From Mycobacterium sp. IS-1590 (GTDB taxonomy: Bacteria > Actinomycetota > Actinomycetes > Mycobacteriales > Mycobacteriaceae): DNA of 64,000 nucleotides. Each line of letters starts with the position of its first letter. Positions within the stretch are counted from its first letter, which is position 1. Position numbers and translations under genes: made by a program. The notes under the pieces were generated by a model, which was not told the origin of the DNA, did not search any database, and saw nothing but the letters and a program-made list of their open reading frames with translations. The stretch is from positions 434,001 through 498,000 of the forward strand of contig NZ_LQIW01000001.1 in NCBI RefSeq assembly GCF_001500025.1. Reading direction: 5' to 3'. Shown here piece by piece: positions 21,726-32,079 of this stretch.

Positions 21726-22819
21726 CCACTGGACCATCCGCGACCATCGACCTCGACGACGTCGACGCCCTGCTCGGTGCCGACCGCGAGGGTCTGCTGC
21801 GCGCGGCGTCGATGGCCGGCGCCCAGGTTCGTTCCACCGCCGCCGCGCTCGCGGAGGGCGAACTGGAGTCGCTGCGCAGCGACGGGACCCCGCGGACGCT
21901 GATCTGGGTCGCCGGTCGCGGCAACGCGGAGACGGCCGGATCGCTGCTGGCTTCGGCGTGGGGTGGATCCGTGGCCGCGCCCATCGTCGTCGCCTCCGAG
22001 GTTCCGCCGTGGATCGGTCCGCTCGACGTGCTGGTCGTCGCGGGCGACGACCCGGGCGATCCCGCTCTGGTGAACGCGGCCGCCACCGGAGTGCGGCGCG
22101 GCGCGCGCGTGGTGGTCGTCGCGCCGTATGAAGGACCGCTGCGCGATGTCGCGGCCGGCCGGGCGGCGGCGCTGTCGCCCAGGGTGTGGGTGCCCGACGA
22201 GTTCGGGTTCGTGCGCTACCTCGCCGCCGGGCTGGCGACACTGGACGCCGTCGATCCGACCATGCACGTCGATCTCGAGGCGCTGGCCGACGAACTCGAC
22301 GCCGAAGCGCTTCGCAACAGCGCGAACCGGGAGCTGTTCACGAATCCGGCCAAGACACTGGCCGAGCGGATGTCCGACCGCGAAGTGGTGCTGGCCGGTG
22401 ACAGCGCGGCGACGCTGGCGGTCGCTCGGCACTGTGCGGCCATCCTCTTGCGCATCGCTCACCGCGTTGTCGCCGCGGCCGCCTTCGCCGATGCGCTCGT
22501 GGTGCTGCGCGGTGGAATGGCGGGAACGTCGGCGGCCGACCGGGAGCGGTCGATGTTCCACGACGAACAGATCGACGGTCCGCTTCCCCGGCGGATGCGC
22601 ACGTTCGTGCTGACCACCGATGCCGAGCAGCCGATCGTCGCTGCCCGGGCAGCGGATCTCGACGATGTCGATGTGCTCAGCGCGCAGGACGTGCCGGAAC
22701 TGCCGGAGGCAGCAGCGGTGCCGGACGCGTCGACGGCGGCGGGCATGGAACAGCAGTTGGCCATGCTCGCGGTCCGCTTGGAGATGACTGCCGTCTACCT
22801 GAAACTAGTTCGAGGTTAG
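21722..22819 (+). CDS. SIS-domain-like protein between manB and manA
   Basis: 365 residues from GTG 21722, overlapping the manB stop (GTGA). The fold reads as two weak sugar-isomerase-type halves, with small-residue strands such as LIWVAGRGNAETAGSL, LDVLVVAGDDPGD and VVLAGDSAATLAVARH. This resembles phosphoglucose/phosphomannose isomerase-like SIS proteins, but the catalytic residues are not obvious. Equivalent to Rv3256c. Its place between the mutase and the isomerase argues for a role in mannose phosphate metabolism or its control, not shown directly. Confidence 0.75.
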   Translation: MTTGPSATIDLDDVDALLGADREGLLRAASMAGAQVRSTAAALAEGELESLRSDGTPRTLIWVAGRGNAETAGSLLASAWGGSVAAPIVVASEVPPWIGPLDVLVVAGDDPGDPALVNAAATGVRRGARVVVVAPYEGPLRDVAAGRAAALSPRVWVPDEFGFVRYLAAGLATLDAVDPTMHVDLEALADELDAEALRNSANRELFTNPAKTLAERMSDREVVLAGDSAATLAVARHCAAILLRIAHRVVAAAAFADALVVLRGGMAGTSAADRERSMFHDEQIDGPLPRRMRTFVLTTDAEQPIVAARAADLDDVDVLSAQDVPELPEAAAVPDASTAAGMEQQLAMLAVRLEMTAVYLKLVRG

Positions 22820-22822
22820 CCA

Positions 22823-24049
22823 GTGCACTTGCTACGCGGAGCGGTGCGGACCTATGCCTGGGGTTCACGCACGGACATTGCCGAGTTCACTGGAAGGCCC
22901 AGTCCCACAGCACATCCCGAGGCAGAGCTGTGGTTCGGCGCCCATCCCGGTGACCCGGCCATGCTGGAGACCGACGACGGAGAGCGTTCGCTGCTCGACG
23001 CGCTGCGTGACGATCCCGAGGGGCAGTTGGGCGCGGCGGTCTGCGCGCGCTTCGGCGAGGCGCTGCCGTTCCTTGTCAAGGTGCTGGCCGCCGACGAGCC
23101 GTTGTCGCTTCAGGCGCATCCCAGCGCCGAGCAGGCGGTCGAGGGCTATGAACGCGAGAACCGGCTGGGCATCCCCGTTTCGGCGCCCAACCGCAACTAC
23201 CGCGACCCTAGCCACAAGCCCGAATTGATTGTCGCCGTAAGGCCATTCGAGGCACTCGCCGGTTTCCGGCCGGTCGGGCGGACCATCGAGTTGATGCGTG
23301 CGCTCGAGGTCAGCGATCTCGATCCGTTCGTCAACCTGCTCTCCGGCCAGCCGGACGGTGACGGCCTGCGCGCGCTGTTCACGACCTGGATCACCGCACC
23401 GCAACCCGACCTGGACATCTTGGTACCCGCGGTGATCGACGGGGCCATCCACTACGTGTGTTCGGGCAGAGCCGAATTCGCGGCCGAGGCCAGGACCGTG
23501 CTCGAGCTCGGCGAACGCTATCCCGCCGACGCGGGTGTGCTGGCGTCTCTGCTCCTCAACCGCATCACCCTGAATCCCGGCGAGGGCATCTATCTGCCCG
23601 CGGGCAACCTGCACACCTATCTCAGCGGTGTCGGTGTGGAGGTGATGGCCAACTCCGACAACGTGTTACGCGGGGGGTTGACACCCAAACACGTCGATGT
23701 CCCGGAGTTGTTGCGGGTGCTCGACTTCACTCCCGCCGAGGATGTGGTGGTCCGGCCCGAGAACGTCGAAGACGGCATCGAATGGGTGTACCGCACACCG
23801 GCACAGGAGTTCTCGCTGTCGGTGCTGGACATCGACGCCGAACGGGTCGGCTACGAGATCGACGCACCCACGAGGCACGACGGCCCGCAGCTGTTGCTGT
23901 GCGCCCAGGGGTCGACGGTGGTGCACGCCAAGGGCGGCACCGTCACGCTGAACCGGGGATCTGCGGCGTGGGTGCCCGCCGACGAGGGGCCGATCCGGCT
24001 GGCGGCCACGGAGCCGACGCGACTGTTCCGCGCAACCGTCGGAATCTAG
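22823..24049 (+). CDS. manA: Mannose-6-phosphate isomerase, class I
   Basis: 408 residues from GTG 22823, three bases after the preceding stop. Type I signature: YAWGSRTDIAEF at the N-terminus, the zinc-binding SLQAHPSAEQA and DPSHKPELIVA segments, and the substrate loop YLPAGNLHTYL. It converts fructose-6-phosphate to mannose-6-phosphate, the entry point for PIM, lipomannan and GDP-mannose synthesis. It ends the manB-SIS-manA operon and is convergent with the DUF808 gene. Equivalent to Rv3255c. Confidence 0.94.
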   Translation: MHLLRGAVRTYAWGSRTDIAEFTGRPSPTAHPEAELWFGAHPGDPAMLETDDGERSLLDALRDDPEGQLGAAVCARFGEALPFLVKVLAADEPLSLQAHPSAEQAVEGYERENRLGIPVSAPNRNYRDPSHKPELIVAVRPFEALAGFRPVGRTIELMRALEVSDLDPFVNLLSGQPDGDGLRALFTTWITAPQPDLDILVPAVIDGAIHYVCSGRAEFAAEARTVLELGERYPADAGVLASLLLNRITLNPGEGIYLPAGNLHTYLSGVGVEVMANSDNVLRGGLTPKHVDVPELLRVLDFTPAEDVVVRPENVEDGIEWVYRTPAQEFSLSVLDIDAERVGYEIDAPTRHDGPQLLLCAQGSTVVHAKGGTVTLNRGSAAWVPADEGPIRLAATEPTRLFRATVGI

Positions 24050-24056
24050 CGCGCGC

Positions 24057-25010
24057 TCAGTGCGCCGTGTCGTCCTTGGGACGGCCGAACGGCAGCACAT
24101 GCATGACCGCGACGACGATCGCGCCGACCACCAGACCGATGACCGCCGACGCGGCCGTGTTGACCAGCCACGCCAGCACACCGCCGATCCCGCCGACGGC
24201 GTGGTGGACGATCTCCTCGACGTGGTGCACGGCGCTGTAGGGCAGGTGCCAACCCAACTCGTCACTTCCGATCAGCAGGATGTGACCACCGACCCACAAC
24301 ATCGCCACCGTGCCGATGAGTGAAAGCGCGGCAAGGAGTTTCGGCATCCCGGCCACCAGGCCGCGGCCGATCTTCTGCGCGAACTTCGAACTGCGCTGAG
24401 CGAGGTGCAGGCCGATGTCGTCCATCTTCACGATGCCGGCGACGACGCCGTACACCGCGAGCGTGATCACGATCGCGACGACGACCAGGATGATCAGCCG
24501 CGGCCAGAACGACTGATCGGCCACCTCGTTCAGCGCGATCACCATGATCTCGGCCGACAGGATGAAATCGGTGCGGATGGCGCCGGTCACCATGAACTTC
24601 TCGGCGTCCTCGCCCTCGGCCGCGACGGGGGCGTGGTGGCCGTGGCTGGAATCTCGTCGAAGCAGCCCCAGGACCTTCTCGGCGCCCTCGTAGCAGAGGT
24701 ACGTCGCACCGAGCATCAACAGCGGCGTCAGCAGCCACGGCAGGAACTGGCTGAGCAGCAGCGCGGCGGGAAGGATGAACAGCAGCTTGTTGCGCAGCGA
24801 GCCGATCGCGATGCGCTTGATGATCGGCAGTTCGCGCTCGGCGGCCAGCCCGTGAACGTACTGCGGCGTCACGGCGGTGTCGTCGACGACGACGCCGGCG
24901 GCCTTGGCCGTGGCCCGGCCCGCGGCCGCCCCGATGTCGTCGACCGATGCGGCGGCCATGCGGGCCAGGACCGCGACGTCGTCCAGCAGCCCGAACAATC
25001 CTGCGCTCAT
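24057..25010 (-). CDS. DUF808 (YedI-like) membrane protein
   Basis: 317 residues from ATG 25010 (MSAGLFGLLDDVA). Six or more hydrophobic segments follow a short conserved N-terminal helix and the family motif VDDTAVTPQYVHG. A cytosolic His-rich loop (SHGHHAP) precedes the conserved KFMVTGAIRTDFILSAEI stretch. Family function is unknown; members are inner-membrane proteins in many bacteria. The gene is not part of the Rv325x order I recall, so it is an accessory insertion between manA and the monooxygenase. Confidence 0.85.
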   Translation of the reverse strand: MSAGLFGLLDDVAVLARMAAASVDDIGAAAGRATAKAAGVVVDDTAVTPQYVHGLAAERELPIIKRIAIGSLRNKLLFILPAALLLSQFLPWLLTPLLMLGATYLCYEGAEKVLGLLRRDSSHGHHAPVAAEGEDAEKFMVTGAIRTDFILSAEIMVIALNEVADQSFWPRLIILVVVAIVITLAVYGVVAGIVKMDDIGLHLAQRSSKFAQKIGRGLVAGMPKLLAALSLIGTVAMLWVGGHILLIGSDELGWHLPYSAVHHVEEIVHHAVGGIGGVLAWLVNTAASAVIGLVVGAIVVAVMHVLPFGRPKDDTAH

Positions 25011-25053
25011 CGCGTCCTCGTCATGGCCAAGAAAGTACCCGCTACTGCCCGGT

Positions 25054-26424
25054 TCACGCCGATTGAGGCACCGCCGCGGCTTGTTTGGCCGCCCGCCTCT
25101 CGGCCAGCCACAACCGCAGATTGTGCCGGATGGTGCGGCCCACCAGCCGCGGCGAGGGCACCATGTAGAGGCTGTCGAGCAGGCTGAACCGGCGCAGAAA
25201 CCACTCGGCGAGAACGGGATCGGTCTCCGCGGCACCGAGAAACTGATCGAACAGCCCGCCGACCGGTTTGTACCACCACTTCGCCTCGCCGCTCGCGTTG
25301 TGCAGCGTCAGGTCGCCGATGGCCGTCATCACCCACACCGGCCACGTCGTCTTGGCCGTCGCCTTCGCCAGAGCACCGGCCACGTCCGGATCGCCGGATG
25401 TCAGCACCGAGCGCAGGTTGCCGGCCTGGATCGCGGTCATGGTCATGCCCTGGCCGAACGTCGGGTTGAAGCTGACGACGGCGTCCCCGAACGGGATGAT
25501 GCCCGCGGGGAAGCGCTCCAGGGTGTCGTAGCGGCGCCACCGACTCGTCGGATAGCGGTGGAACGCCATCTCGCCCAACGGGGTGGCCTGCCGCAGCGCG
25601 GCCGAGACGTGCGGGGGAAGGATGTCGTCGGCCAGGTCGAGGATCTGCTCGACGGTCTGCGGCGGCGGCACCTTGCCCACCCCGAAGGCCGTGACGTTCC
25701 AGTTGCCGTCCTCGTAGAACAGCATGCCGATGCCGAGCGGTTGGTCTCGCGAAGCGCCCGCGACGACGACCTTCTCGGCCAACAGGCCGTCGGGCACGTG
25801 GAACTGGTGGCTGGCATACGCGATGCCGACATCGACCGTTTCTTCGGTTGGACGCGCGTAACCCCACTTCTCGAGCCACGCGGGCAGCCGGGTGCCCCGA
25901 CCGGCGGCGTCGACCACCAGATCGGTCTCGACGGTCTGACCCGAATCGAGCAGCACACCGGTCACGCGTTCCCGTGCGGCGTCGTAGACGGGTTCGGTGA
26001 CGCCGGCGTGCACGAAGTCGACGTTGTCGATGCCCTTCACCCGCTTGCGGATCTGCCATTCGAGTTGGGGTCTGCTGGGCACGTAGGCGGTGAACTCGTC
26101 ACGCAACCGGTGTGCGGTACCGAGCACGTGCCCGGCCGCGCCGAAGTGGATGCAGTCGGGCCGGTTCTCCAGGATCGGGACGCCGTCGGCCACCATGTCG
26201 GCGAGCAGGCCGGGGAAATGGCTCTCGAACTCTTCGGCGCCGCGGGCCATCAGCAGATGAACGTGACGGCCCTGCGGCACGGCCGCGCGGTTGGCGGGAT
26301 CGTCGGGCAGATCGTCGCGCTCGTAGATGGTGATCCGATCGCTGACATCAGAGAGCACCCGGGCCGCGCACATGCCCGCGAGGCTCCCCCCGATGACGGC
26401 CACGTGTTTATAACTCCGCCCCAT
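25054..26424 (-). CDS. FAD-dependent monooxygenase/oxidoreductase
   Basis: 456 residues from ATG 26424 (MGRSYKHVAVIGGSLAGM), which puts the FAD dinucleotide-binding GGSLAG at the usual N-terminal position; the 74 codons further upstream overlap the divergent permease. A second conserved stretch, IPFGDAVVSFNPTFGQGMTMT, is the GD flavin-contact motif of p-hydroxybenzoate-hydroxylase and geranylgeranyl-reductase-like enzymes. The substrate is unknown. Equivalent to Rv3254. Divergent from an amino-acid permease across 55 bp. Confidence 0.85.
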   Translation of the reverse strand: MGRSYKHVAVIGGSLAGMCAARVLSDVSDRITIYERDDLPDDPANRAAVPQGRHVHLLMARGAEEFESHFPGLLADMVADGVPILENRPDCIHFGAAGHVLGTAHRLRDEFTAYVPSRPQLEWQIRKRVKGIDNVDFVHAGVTEPVYDAARERVTGVLLDSGQTVETDLVVDAAGRGTRLPAWLEKWGYARPTEETVDVGIAYASHQFHVPDGLLAEKVVVAGASRDQPLGIGMLFYEDGNWNVTAFGVGKVPPPQTVEQILDLADDILPPHVSAALRQATPLGEMAFHRYPTSRWRRYDTLERFPAGIIPFGDAVVSFNPTFGQGMTMTAIQAGNLRSVLTSGDPDVAGALAKATAKTTWPVWVMTAIGDLTLHNASGEAKWWYKPVGGLFDQFLGAAETDPVLAEWFLRRFSLLDSLYMVPSPRLVGRTIRHNLRLWLAERRAAKQAAAVPQSA

Positions 26425-26479
26425 TGGGTGCACGGTACTCGGTAGATTGCCCGAACGGACCCAACCAGGAGGACGTGCG

Positions 26480-27946
26480 ATGGCTCGGCGGACGAAGTCG
26501 GTGGAGCAGTCCATCGCCGACACCGATGAACCCGACACCCGGTTACGCAAAGACCTGAACTGGTGGGACCTCACCGTGTTCGGGGTGTCCGTGGTGATCG
26601 GCGCGGGCATCTTCACCATCACCGCCTCGACCGCCGGTAACATCACCGGGCCCGCGATCTCGATCTCGTTCGTCCTCGCCGCGATCGCCTGCGGGCTGGC
26701 CGCGCTGTGCTACGCGGAGTTCGCCTCGACGGTGCCGGTCGCGGGCAGCGCCTACACGTTTTCCTATGCGACGTTCGGCGAGTTCGTCGCCTGGGTCATC
26801 GGCTGGGACCTGATCCTCGAGTTCGCGGTCGCGTCGGCGGTGGTCGCGAAGGGATGGTCGAGCTACCTCGGCGAGGTTTTCGAGTTCGGCGGTGGGACCG
26901 CCGATCTCGGTGTCGTGCAACTGGATTGGGGCGCACTGCTGATCATCGCGTTTGTCACCACCATCCTGGCCCTGGGCACGAAGCTTTCCGCCGGGGTCAG
27001 CCTGGCGATCACCGTGATCAAGGTGGCGGTGGTGCTGCTCGTGGTCGCCGTCGGCGCCTTCTACATCAAGGCGGCCAACTACTCGCCGTTCGTGCCGCCT
27101 GCCGAACCCGGCGAAGGCGGACGGGGGACCGACCAGTCGCTGCTCTCGCTGATCACCGGCGCCGAGGGCAGCAGCTACGGGTGGTACGGCCTGCTGGCCG
27201 GCGCCTCCATCGTGTTCTTCGCGTTCATCGGTTTCGACGTCGTGGCCACCACCGCGGAGGAGACCAAGAACCCGCAGCGGGACGTGTCCCGCGGCATCCT
27301 GGCCTCGCTCGGGATCGTGACGGTGCTCTACGTCGCGGTGGCTTTGGTGTTGACCGGCATGGTGCACTACACCGAGCTGCGCGAGGCGGGGGAGAAGGCC
27401 AACCTCGCAACGGCTTTCAGCGCCAACGGGATCGACTGGGCGGCGAAGGTGATCTCGATCGGTGCACTCGCGGGCCTGACCACGGTGGTGATCGTGCTGG
27501 TGCTCGGCCAGACGCGGGTCTTCTTCGCGATGTCGCGCGACGGGCTGATTCCTCGTGGGCTGGCCAGGACCGGACGCCACGGCACGCCGGTGCGTATCAC
27601 GCTGATCGTCGGCGTGCTGGTGGCCATCACGGCGTCGGTGTTCCCGATCGGCAAGCTCGAGGAGATGGTCAACATCGGCACGTTGTTCGCGTTCGTGTTG
27701 GTGTCCGCGGGCGTGATCGTGCTTCGACGGTCCCGGCCCGACCTCAAACGTGGCTTCCGAGTCCCGGGCGTGCCGTGGTTGCCGATCGCCTCGATCGTGG
27801 CCTGCGTGTGGTTGATGCTGAACCTCACCGCGCTGACGTGGATCCGCTTCCTGATCTGGATGGCGATCGGCGTTGTCATCTACTTCCTGTACGGCCGTCG
27901 CCACTCGGTGCTCGGCCGCCGCGAACGCCAGGAGATCTCGGCGTAG
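26480..27946 (+). CDS. APC-family amino-acid permease (cationic amino acids likely)
   Basis: 488 residues from ATG 26480, which has an AGGAGG at 26467-26472. Twelve hydrophobic segments are visible; the first carries the substrate-backbone motif VVIGAGIFTITA. FFAFIGFDVVATTAEETKNPQRD, with a Glu-rich cytosolic turn, is characteristic of the CAT subgroup. It probably imports amino acids with protons. Equivalent to Rv3253c. A strong inverted repeat lies just past its stop. Confidence 0.88.
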   Translation: MARRTKSVEQSIADTDEPDTRLRKDLNWWDLTVFGVSVVIGAGIFTITASTAGNITGPAISISFVLAAIACGLAALCYAEFASTVPVAGSAYTFSYATFGEFVAWVIGWDLILEFAVASAVVAKGWSSYLGEVFEFGGGTADLGVVQLDWGALLIIAFVTTILALGTKLSAGVSLAITVIKVAVVLLVVAVGAFYIKAANYSPFVPPAEPGEGGRGTDQSLLSLITGAEGSSYGWYGLLAGASIVFFAFIGFDVVATTAEETKNPQRDVSRGILASLGIVTVLYVAVALVLTGMVHYTELREAGEKANLATAFSANGIDWAAKVISIGALAGLTTVVIVLVLGQTRVFFAMSRDGLIPRGLARTGRHGTPVRITLIVGVLVAITASVFPIGKLEEMVNIGTLFAFVLVSAGVIVLRRSRPDLKRGFRVPGVPWLPIASIVACVWLMLNLTALTWIRFLIWMAIGVVIYFLYGRRHSVLGRRERQEISA

Positions 27947-27973
27947 CCCTGTAACAGGGTTTCCACCGCTGCC

Positions 27974-28028
27974 GAGCGCGCAGCCTTGTACACATCTCGA
28001 GCTCGAGACCGTACAAGGCTGCACGCTC
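27974..28028. terminator. 18-bp inverted repeat with nested palindrome after the permease gene
   Basis: Arms 27974-27991 and 28011-28028 pair at 17 of 18 positions. The 19-base loop itself contains the perfect palindrome TCTCGAGCTCGAGA (27995-28008), so the element can form an almost continuous 55-bp cruciform or hairpin. It begins 27 bp after the permease stop. A terminator insulating alkB from the permease is the simplest reading; an operator or protein-binding site is possible. Confidence 0.7.
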
Positions 28029-28061
28029 GCACGCCACAGTGCCTTACATAGGATGAGTTTG

Positions 28062-28100
28062 TGTCTAGACAACCGACAAATTGACCTCTATAGTCAAATT
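28062..28100 (+). promoter_or_regulatory. alkB promoter with two overlapping operator-like palindromes
   Basis: A near-consensus sigma-A promoter: -35 TAGACA (28066-28071), 17-bp spacer, -10 TATAGT (28089-28094). TGTCTAGACA (28062-28071), a perfect 10-bp palindrome, covers the -35. TTGACCTCTATAGTCAA (28081-28097; 5-bp arms TTGAC/GTCAA, 7-bp spacer) covers the -10. Placement over both promoter boxes is what a repressor such as the TetR protein at the end of this operon would need. Confidence 0.6.
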
Positions 28101-28135
28101 CGGACGTGATGGCACTCACTTCAGGAGGCTCGGCA

Positions 28136-29350
28136 ATGGCCATGCAGACCCAGGAACCGGACATCGCTGCGTGGCGCGACAAGAAGCGCTACCTGTGGCT
28201 GATGGGCCTGATCGCCCCGACCGCACTGTTCGTGATGCTCCCGCTGGTGTGGGCCTTCAACCAGTGGGGCTGGCACGCCGCCGCGCAGGTGCCGTTCTGG
28301 ATCGGGCCGATCCTGCTCTACATCCTGCTGCCGGCGCTGGACCTCAAGTTCGGGCCCGACGGGCAGAACCCACCCGACGAGGTGATGGAGCGACTGGAGA
28401 ACGACAAGTACTACCGCTACTGCACCTACGCCTACATCCCGTTCCAGTACGCCAGCGTGATCCTCGGCGCCTACCTGTTCACCGCATCGGACCTGAGTTG
28501 GCTCGGGTTCGACGGCGGATTGGGCTGGCCGGCCAAGATCGGCCTGGCGCTGTCGGTCGGCCTGCTCGGCGGGGTGGGTATCAACACCGCGCACGAGATG
28601 GGGCACAAGAAGGACTCGTTGGAGCGCTGGCTGGCCAAGATCACGCTGGCGCAGACCTGTTACGGCCACTTCTACATCGAGCACAACCGCGGCCACCACG
28701 TGCGCGTCGCCACCCCGGAGGACCCGGCGTCGGCCCGCTTCGGTGAGACGTTCTGGGAGTTCCTGCCGCGCAGCGTGTTCGGGTCGCTGAAGTCGGCGTG
28801 GGAGCTGGAGGCCAAGCGGCTCGAGCGGGCAGGCAGGAGTAAGTGGCATCCGAGCAACGACGTGCTCAACGCGTGGGCGATGTCGATCGTGTTGTACGGC
28901 GCGCTGATCGCGGTGTTCGGCTGGGCGTTGATCCCCTACATCATCATCTCGGCGGTGTTCGGCTTCACGCTGCTCGAGACCGTCAACTATCTCGAGCACT
29001 ACGGCCTGCTGCGGCGCAAACTCGACTCCGGTCGCTACGAGCGGTGCGCGCCCGTGCACAGCTGGAACTCCGATCACATCGTGACCAACCTGTTCCTGTA
29101 TCACCTGCAGCGCCACAGCGACCACCACGCCAACCCGACCCGGCGCTACCAGACGCTGCGCAGCATGGAGGGTGCGCCGAACCTGCCCAGCGGGTACGCG
29201 TCGATGATCGCGTTGACGTACTTTCCGCCGTTGTGGCGCAAGGTGATGGACCACCGGGTGCTCGACCACTATGACGGTGACATCACCCGGGTGAACGTGC
29301 ATCCCCGCATGCGTGACAAGGTGTTGGCCCGCCACGGGGTGCACGCATGA
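28136..29350 (+). CDS. alkB: Alkane 1-monooxygenase, membrane di-iron
   Basis: 404 residues from ATG 28136, which has AGGAGG seven bases upstream (28123-28128); GTG 28106 and ATG 28109 are in frame but lack a site. The eight-histidine signature is complete: HEMGH (153-157), HNRGHH (183-188) and HSDHH (327-331), with the LEHYGLLR motif before the last box. Six transmembrane helices are expected. It hydroxylates terminal carbons of medium- and long-chain alkanes using electrons from the rubredoxins encoded next. The stop overlaps rubA (ATGA). Equivalent to Rv3252c. Confidence 0.96.
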   Translation: MAMQTQEPDIAAWRDKKRYLWLMGLIAPTALFVMLPLVWAFNQWGWHAAAQVPFWIGPILLYILLPALDLKFGPDGQNPPDEVMERLENDKYYRYCTYAYIPFQYASVILGAYLFTASDLSWLGFDGGLGWPAKIGLALSVGLLGGVGINTAHEMGHKKDSLERWLAKITLAQTCYGHFYIEHNRGHHVRVATPEDPASARFGETFWEFLPRSVFGSLKSAWELEAKRLERAGRSKWHPSNDVLNAWAMSIVLYGALIAVFGWALIPYIIISAVFGFTLLETVNYLEHYGLLRRKLDSGRYERCAPVHSWNSDHIVTNLFLYHLQRHSDHHANPTRRYQTLRSMEGAPNLPSGYASMIALTYFPPLWRKVMDHRVLDHYDGDITRVNVHPRMRDKVLARHGVHA

Positions 29351-29508
29351 CCGCCTATCGCTGCCCGGGCTGTGACTACGTCTACGACGAAGCCAAAGGT
29401 GCTCCGCGGGAGGGCTTTCCGCCCGGCACAGCCTGGACCGAGATTCCCGAGGACTGGTGCTGCCCCGACTGCGCAGTGCGCGAGAAGGTCGATTTCGAGA
29501 GCGTCTGA
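29347..29508 (+). CDS. rubA: Rubredoxin, first of pair
   Basis: 53 residues, [15 protein letters not shown] at the start. Two CxxC pairs (Cys6/Cys9 and Cys39/Cys42) hold the single iron; an extra cysteine (38) precedes the second pair. It carries electrons from a rubredoxin reductase to AlkB. The ATG overlaps the alkB stop by 4 bp, showing coupled translation. Paired rubredoxins behind alkB are usual in actinobacteria, where only one (AlkG2-type) normally supports alkane hydroxylation. Equivalent to Rv3251c. Confidence 0.94.
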   Translation: MTAYRCPGCDYVYDEAKGAPREGFPPGTAWTEIPEDWCCPDCAVREKVDFESV

Positions 29509-29533
29509 GCCGAGTTCGAGAAAGGAACATCCG

Positions 29534-29719
29534 ATGAGCGAGCCGTACAAACTGTTCGTCTGCGTGCAGTGCGGATTCGAATACGACGAGGAGAAGGGCT
29601 GGCCGGAGGACGGTATCGCCCCCGGCACGCGCTGGGACGATATTCCCGACGACTGGAGTTGCCCGGACTGCGGCGCGGCCAAGTCCGACTTCGAGATGGT
29701 CGAGGTCGCCCGTCCGTGA
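29534..29719 (+). CDS. rubB: Rubredoxin, second of pair
   Basis: 61 residues from ATG 29534, preceded by AAAGGAAC. The iron ligands are Cys10/Cys13 (CVQCGF) and Cys43/Cys46 (CPDCGA), and the rubredoxin hinge [15 protein letters not shown] is canonical, closer to the AlkG2 type than rubA. It follows rubA by 25 bp and precedes the regulator gene. Equivalent to Rv3250c. Expected to be the working electron donor to AlkB. Confidence 0.94.
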   Translation: MSEPYKLFVCVQCGFEYDEEKGWPEDGIAPGTRWDDIPDDWSCPDCGAAKSDFEMVEVARP

Positions 29720-29735
29720 CGCTAGTCTCGCGCGT

Positions 29736-30386
29736 GTGAACAGCCCGCGCCGGACCGCGCCGCGCATCCCCTACGCCGAAGCGTCGAGGGTGCTGCTGCG
29801 CGACTCCATCCTGGACGGGATGCGCGAACTCCTGCTCACCCGCGACTGGTCGGCGATCACCCTCGCCGACGTCGCCAAGGCGGCAGGCATCAGCCGCCAG
29901 ACCATCTACAACGAGTTCGGCTCGCGCCAGGGACTGGCGCAGGCCTACGCCATGCGCCTGGCCGACCGGCTCGTCGACCAGATCGACGACGCCATCGAGG
30001 GCCACGTTGGCGACGTCTTCGCCGCGTTCCACCAGGGCTTCCGCGACTTCTTCGCCGAGTCCGCGGCCGACCCGCTGGTCATCTCGTTGCTGACGGGCGA
30101 GGCCAAACCCGACCTGTTGCAGCTCATCACCACCGACAGCGGGCCGATCATCATCCACTGCAGCAGGCGGCTGACCCAGACGTTCGTCGACAGCTGGGTG
30201 AAGGCCAGCGAAGAGGACGCCGGAGTGCTGGCCAGGGCCATCGTCCGGCTCGCGATGAGCTACGTCTCGATGCCGCCCGAAACCGACCCGGCCGCATCGC
30301 CCGCTCGCGGCCACGACGTGGCGCGTGACCTGGCCCGATTGATGACGCCCTTCGCCGAACGCTACGGTGTTATCGATATTCCTTAG
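29736..30386 (+). CDS. alkX: TetR-family regulator of the alkane operon
   Basis: 216 residues from GTG 29736. The DNA-binding helix-turn-helix is ITLADVAKAAGISRQTIYNEFGSR (about residues 47-70), followed by a ligand-binding domain with few charged residues in its core. Closing an alkB-rubA-rubB operon is the position of the autorepressor known from related actinobacteria (AlkX/AlkU type), which is released by long-chain fatty acids. Its probable operators are the two palindromes in the alkB promoter. Equivalent to Rv3249c. Confidence 0.9.
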   Translation: MNSPRRTAPRIPYAEASRVLLRDSILDGMRELLLTRDWSAITLADVAKAAGISRQTIYNEFGSRQGLAQAYAMRLADRLVDQIDDAIEGHVGDVFAAFHQGFRDFFAESAADPLVISLLTGEAKPDLLQLITTDSGPIIIHCSRRLTQTFVDSWVKASEEDAGVLARAIVRLAMSYVSMPPETDPAASPARGHDVARDLARLMTPFAERYGVIDIP

Positions 30387-30531
30387 CTGTCAGAGCGCCA
30401 CGGCTGGTTCAACCGCACGCGCCTGTCCCGCGAGCCCGCAGGCTATGGATGTCTACTCAGATGTCGCCGTGCGCACATCTGTGCGCTCATAGGCAATGCT
30501 CATAGACACGACGAATGAAAAGGGGCTCTAC

Positions 30532-31989
<1,458 letters not shown>

Positions 31990-32001
31990 TCGACACCCGA
32001 A

Positions 32002-32033
32002 AGCCCCCCGGCACATCCGCCTGCCGGGGGGCT
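32002..32033. terminator. Hairpin terminator after sahH
   Basis: A perfect 12-bp GC-rich stem (AGCCCCCCGGCA at 32002-32013 and its complement at 32022-32033) with an 8-base loop, 13 bp after the sahH stop and followed by CTCGCTTTCG. It is a strong intrinsic-type terminator. It can also serve the convergent gene beginning its stop at 32080. Confidence 0.85.
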
Positions 32034-32079
32034 CTCGCTTTCGTGGGCATCGGCCACGGACGGGTTGTGCTGCGGCGGT

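Noticed and set aside
30387..30531. SAH or SAM riboswitch upstream of sahH
   Set aside because: No conserved riboswitch core or suitable helices could be read in the 145-bp gap; mycobacterial sahH is not known to use one.
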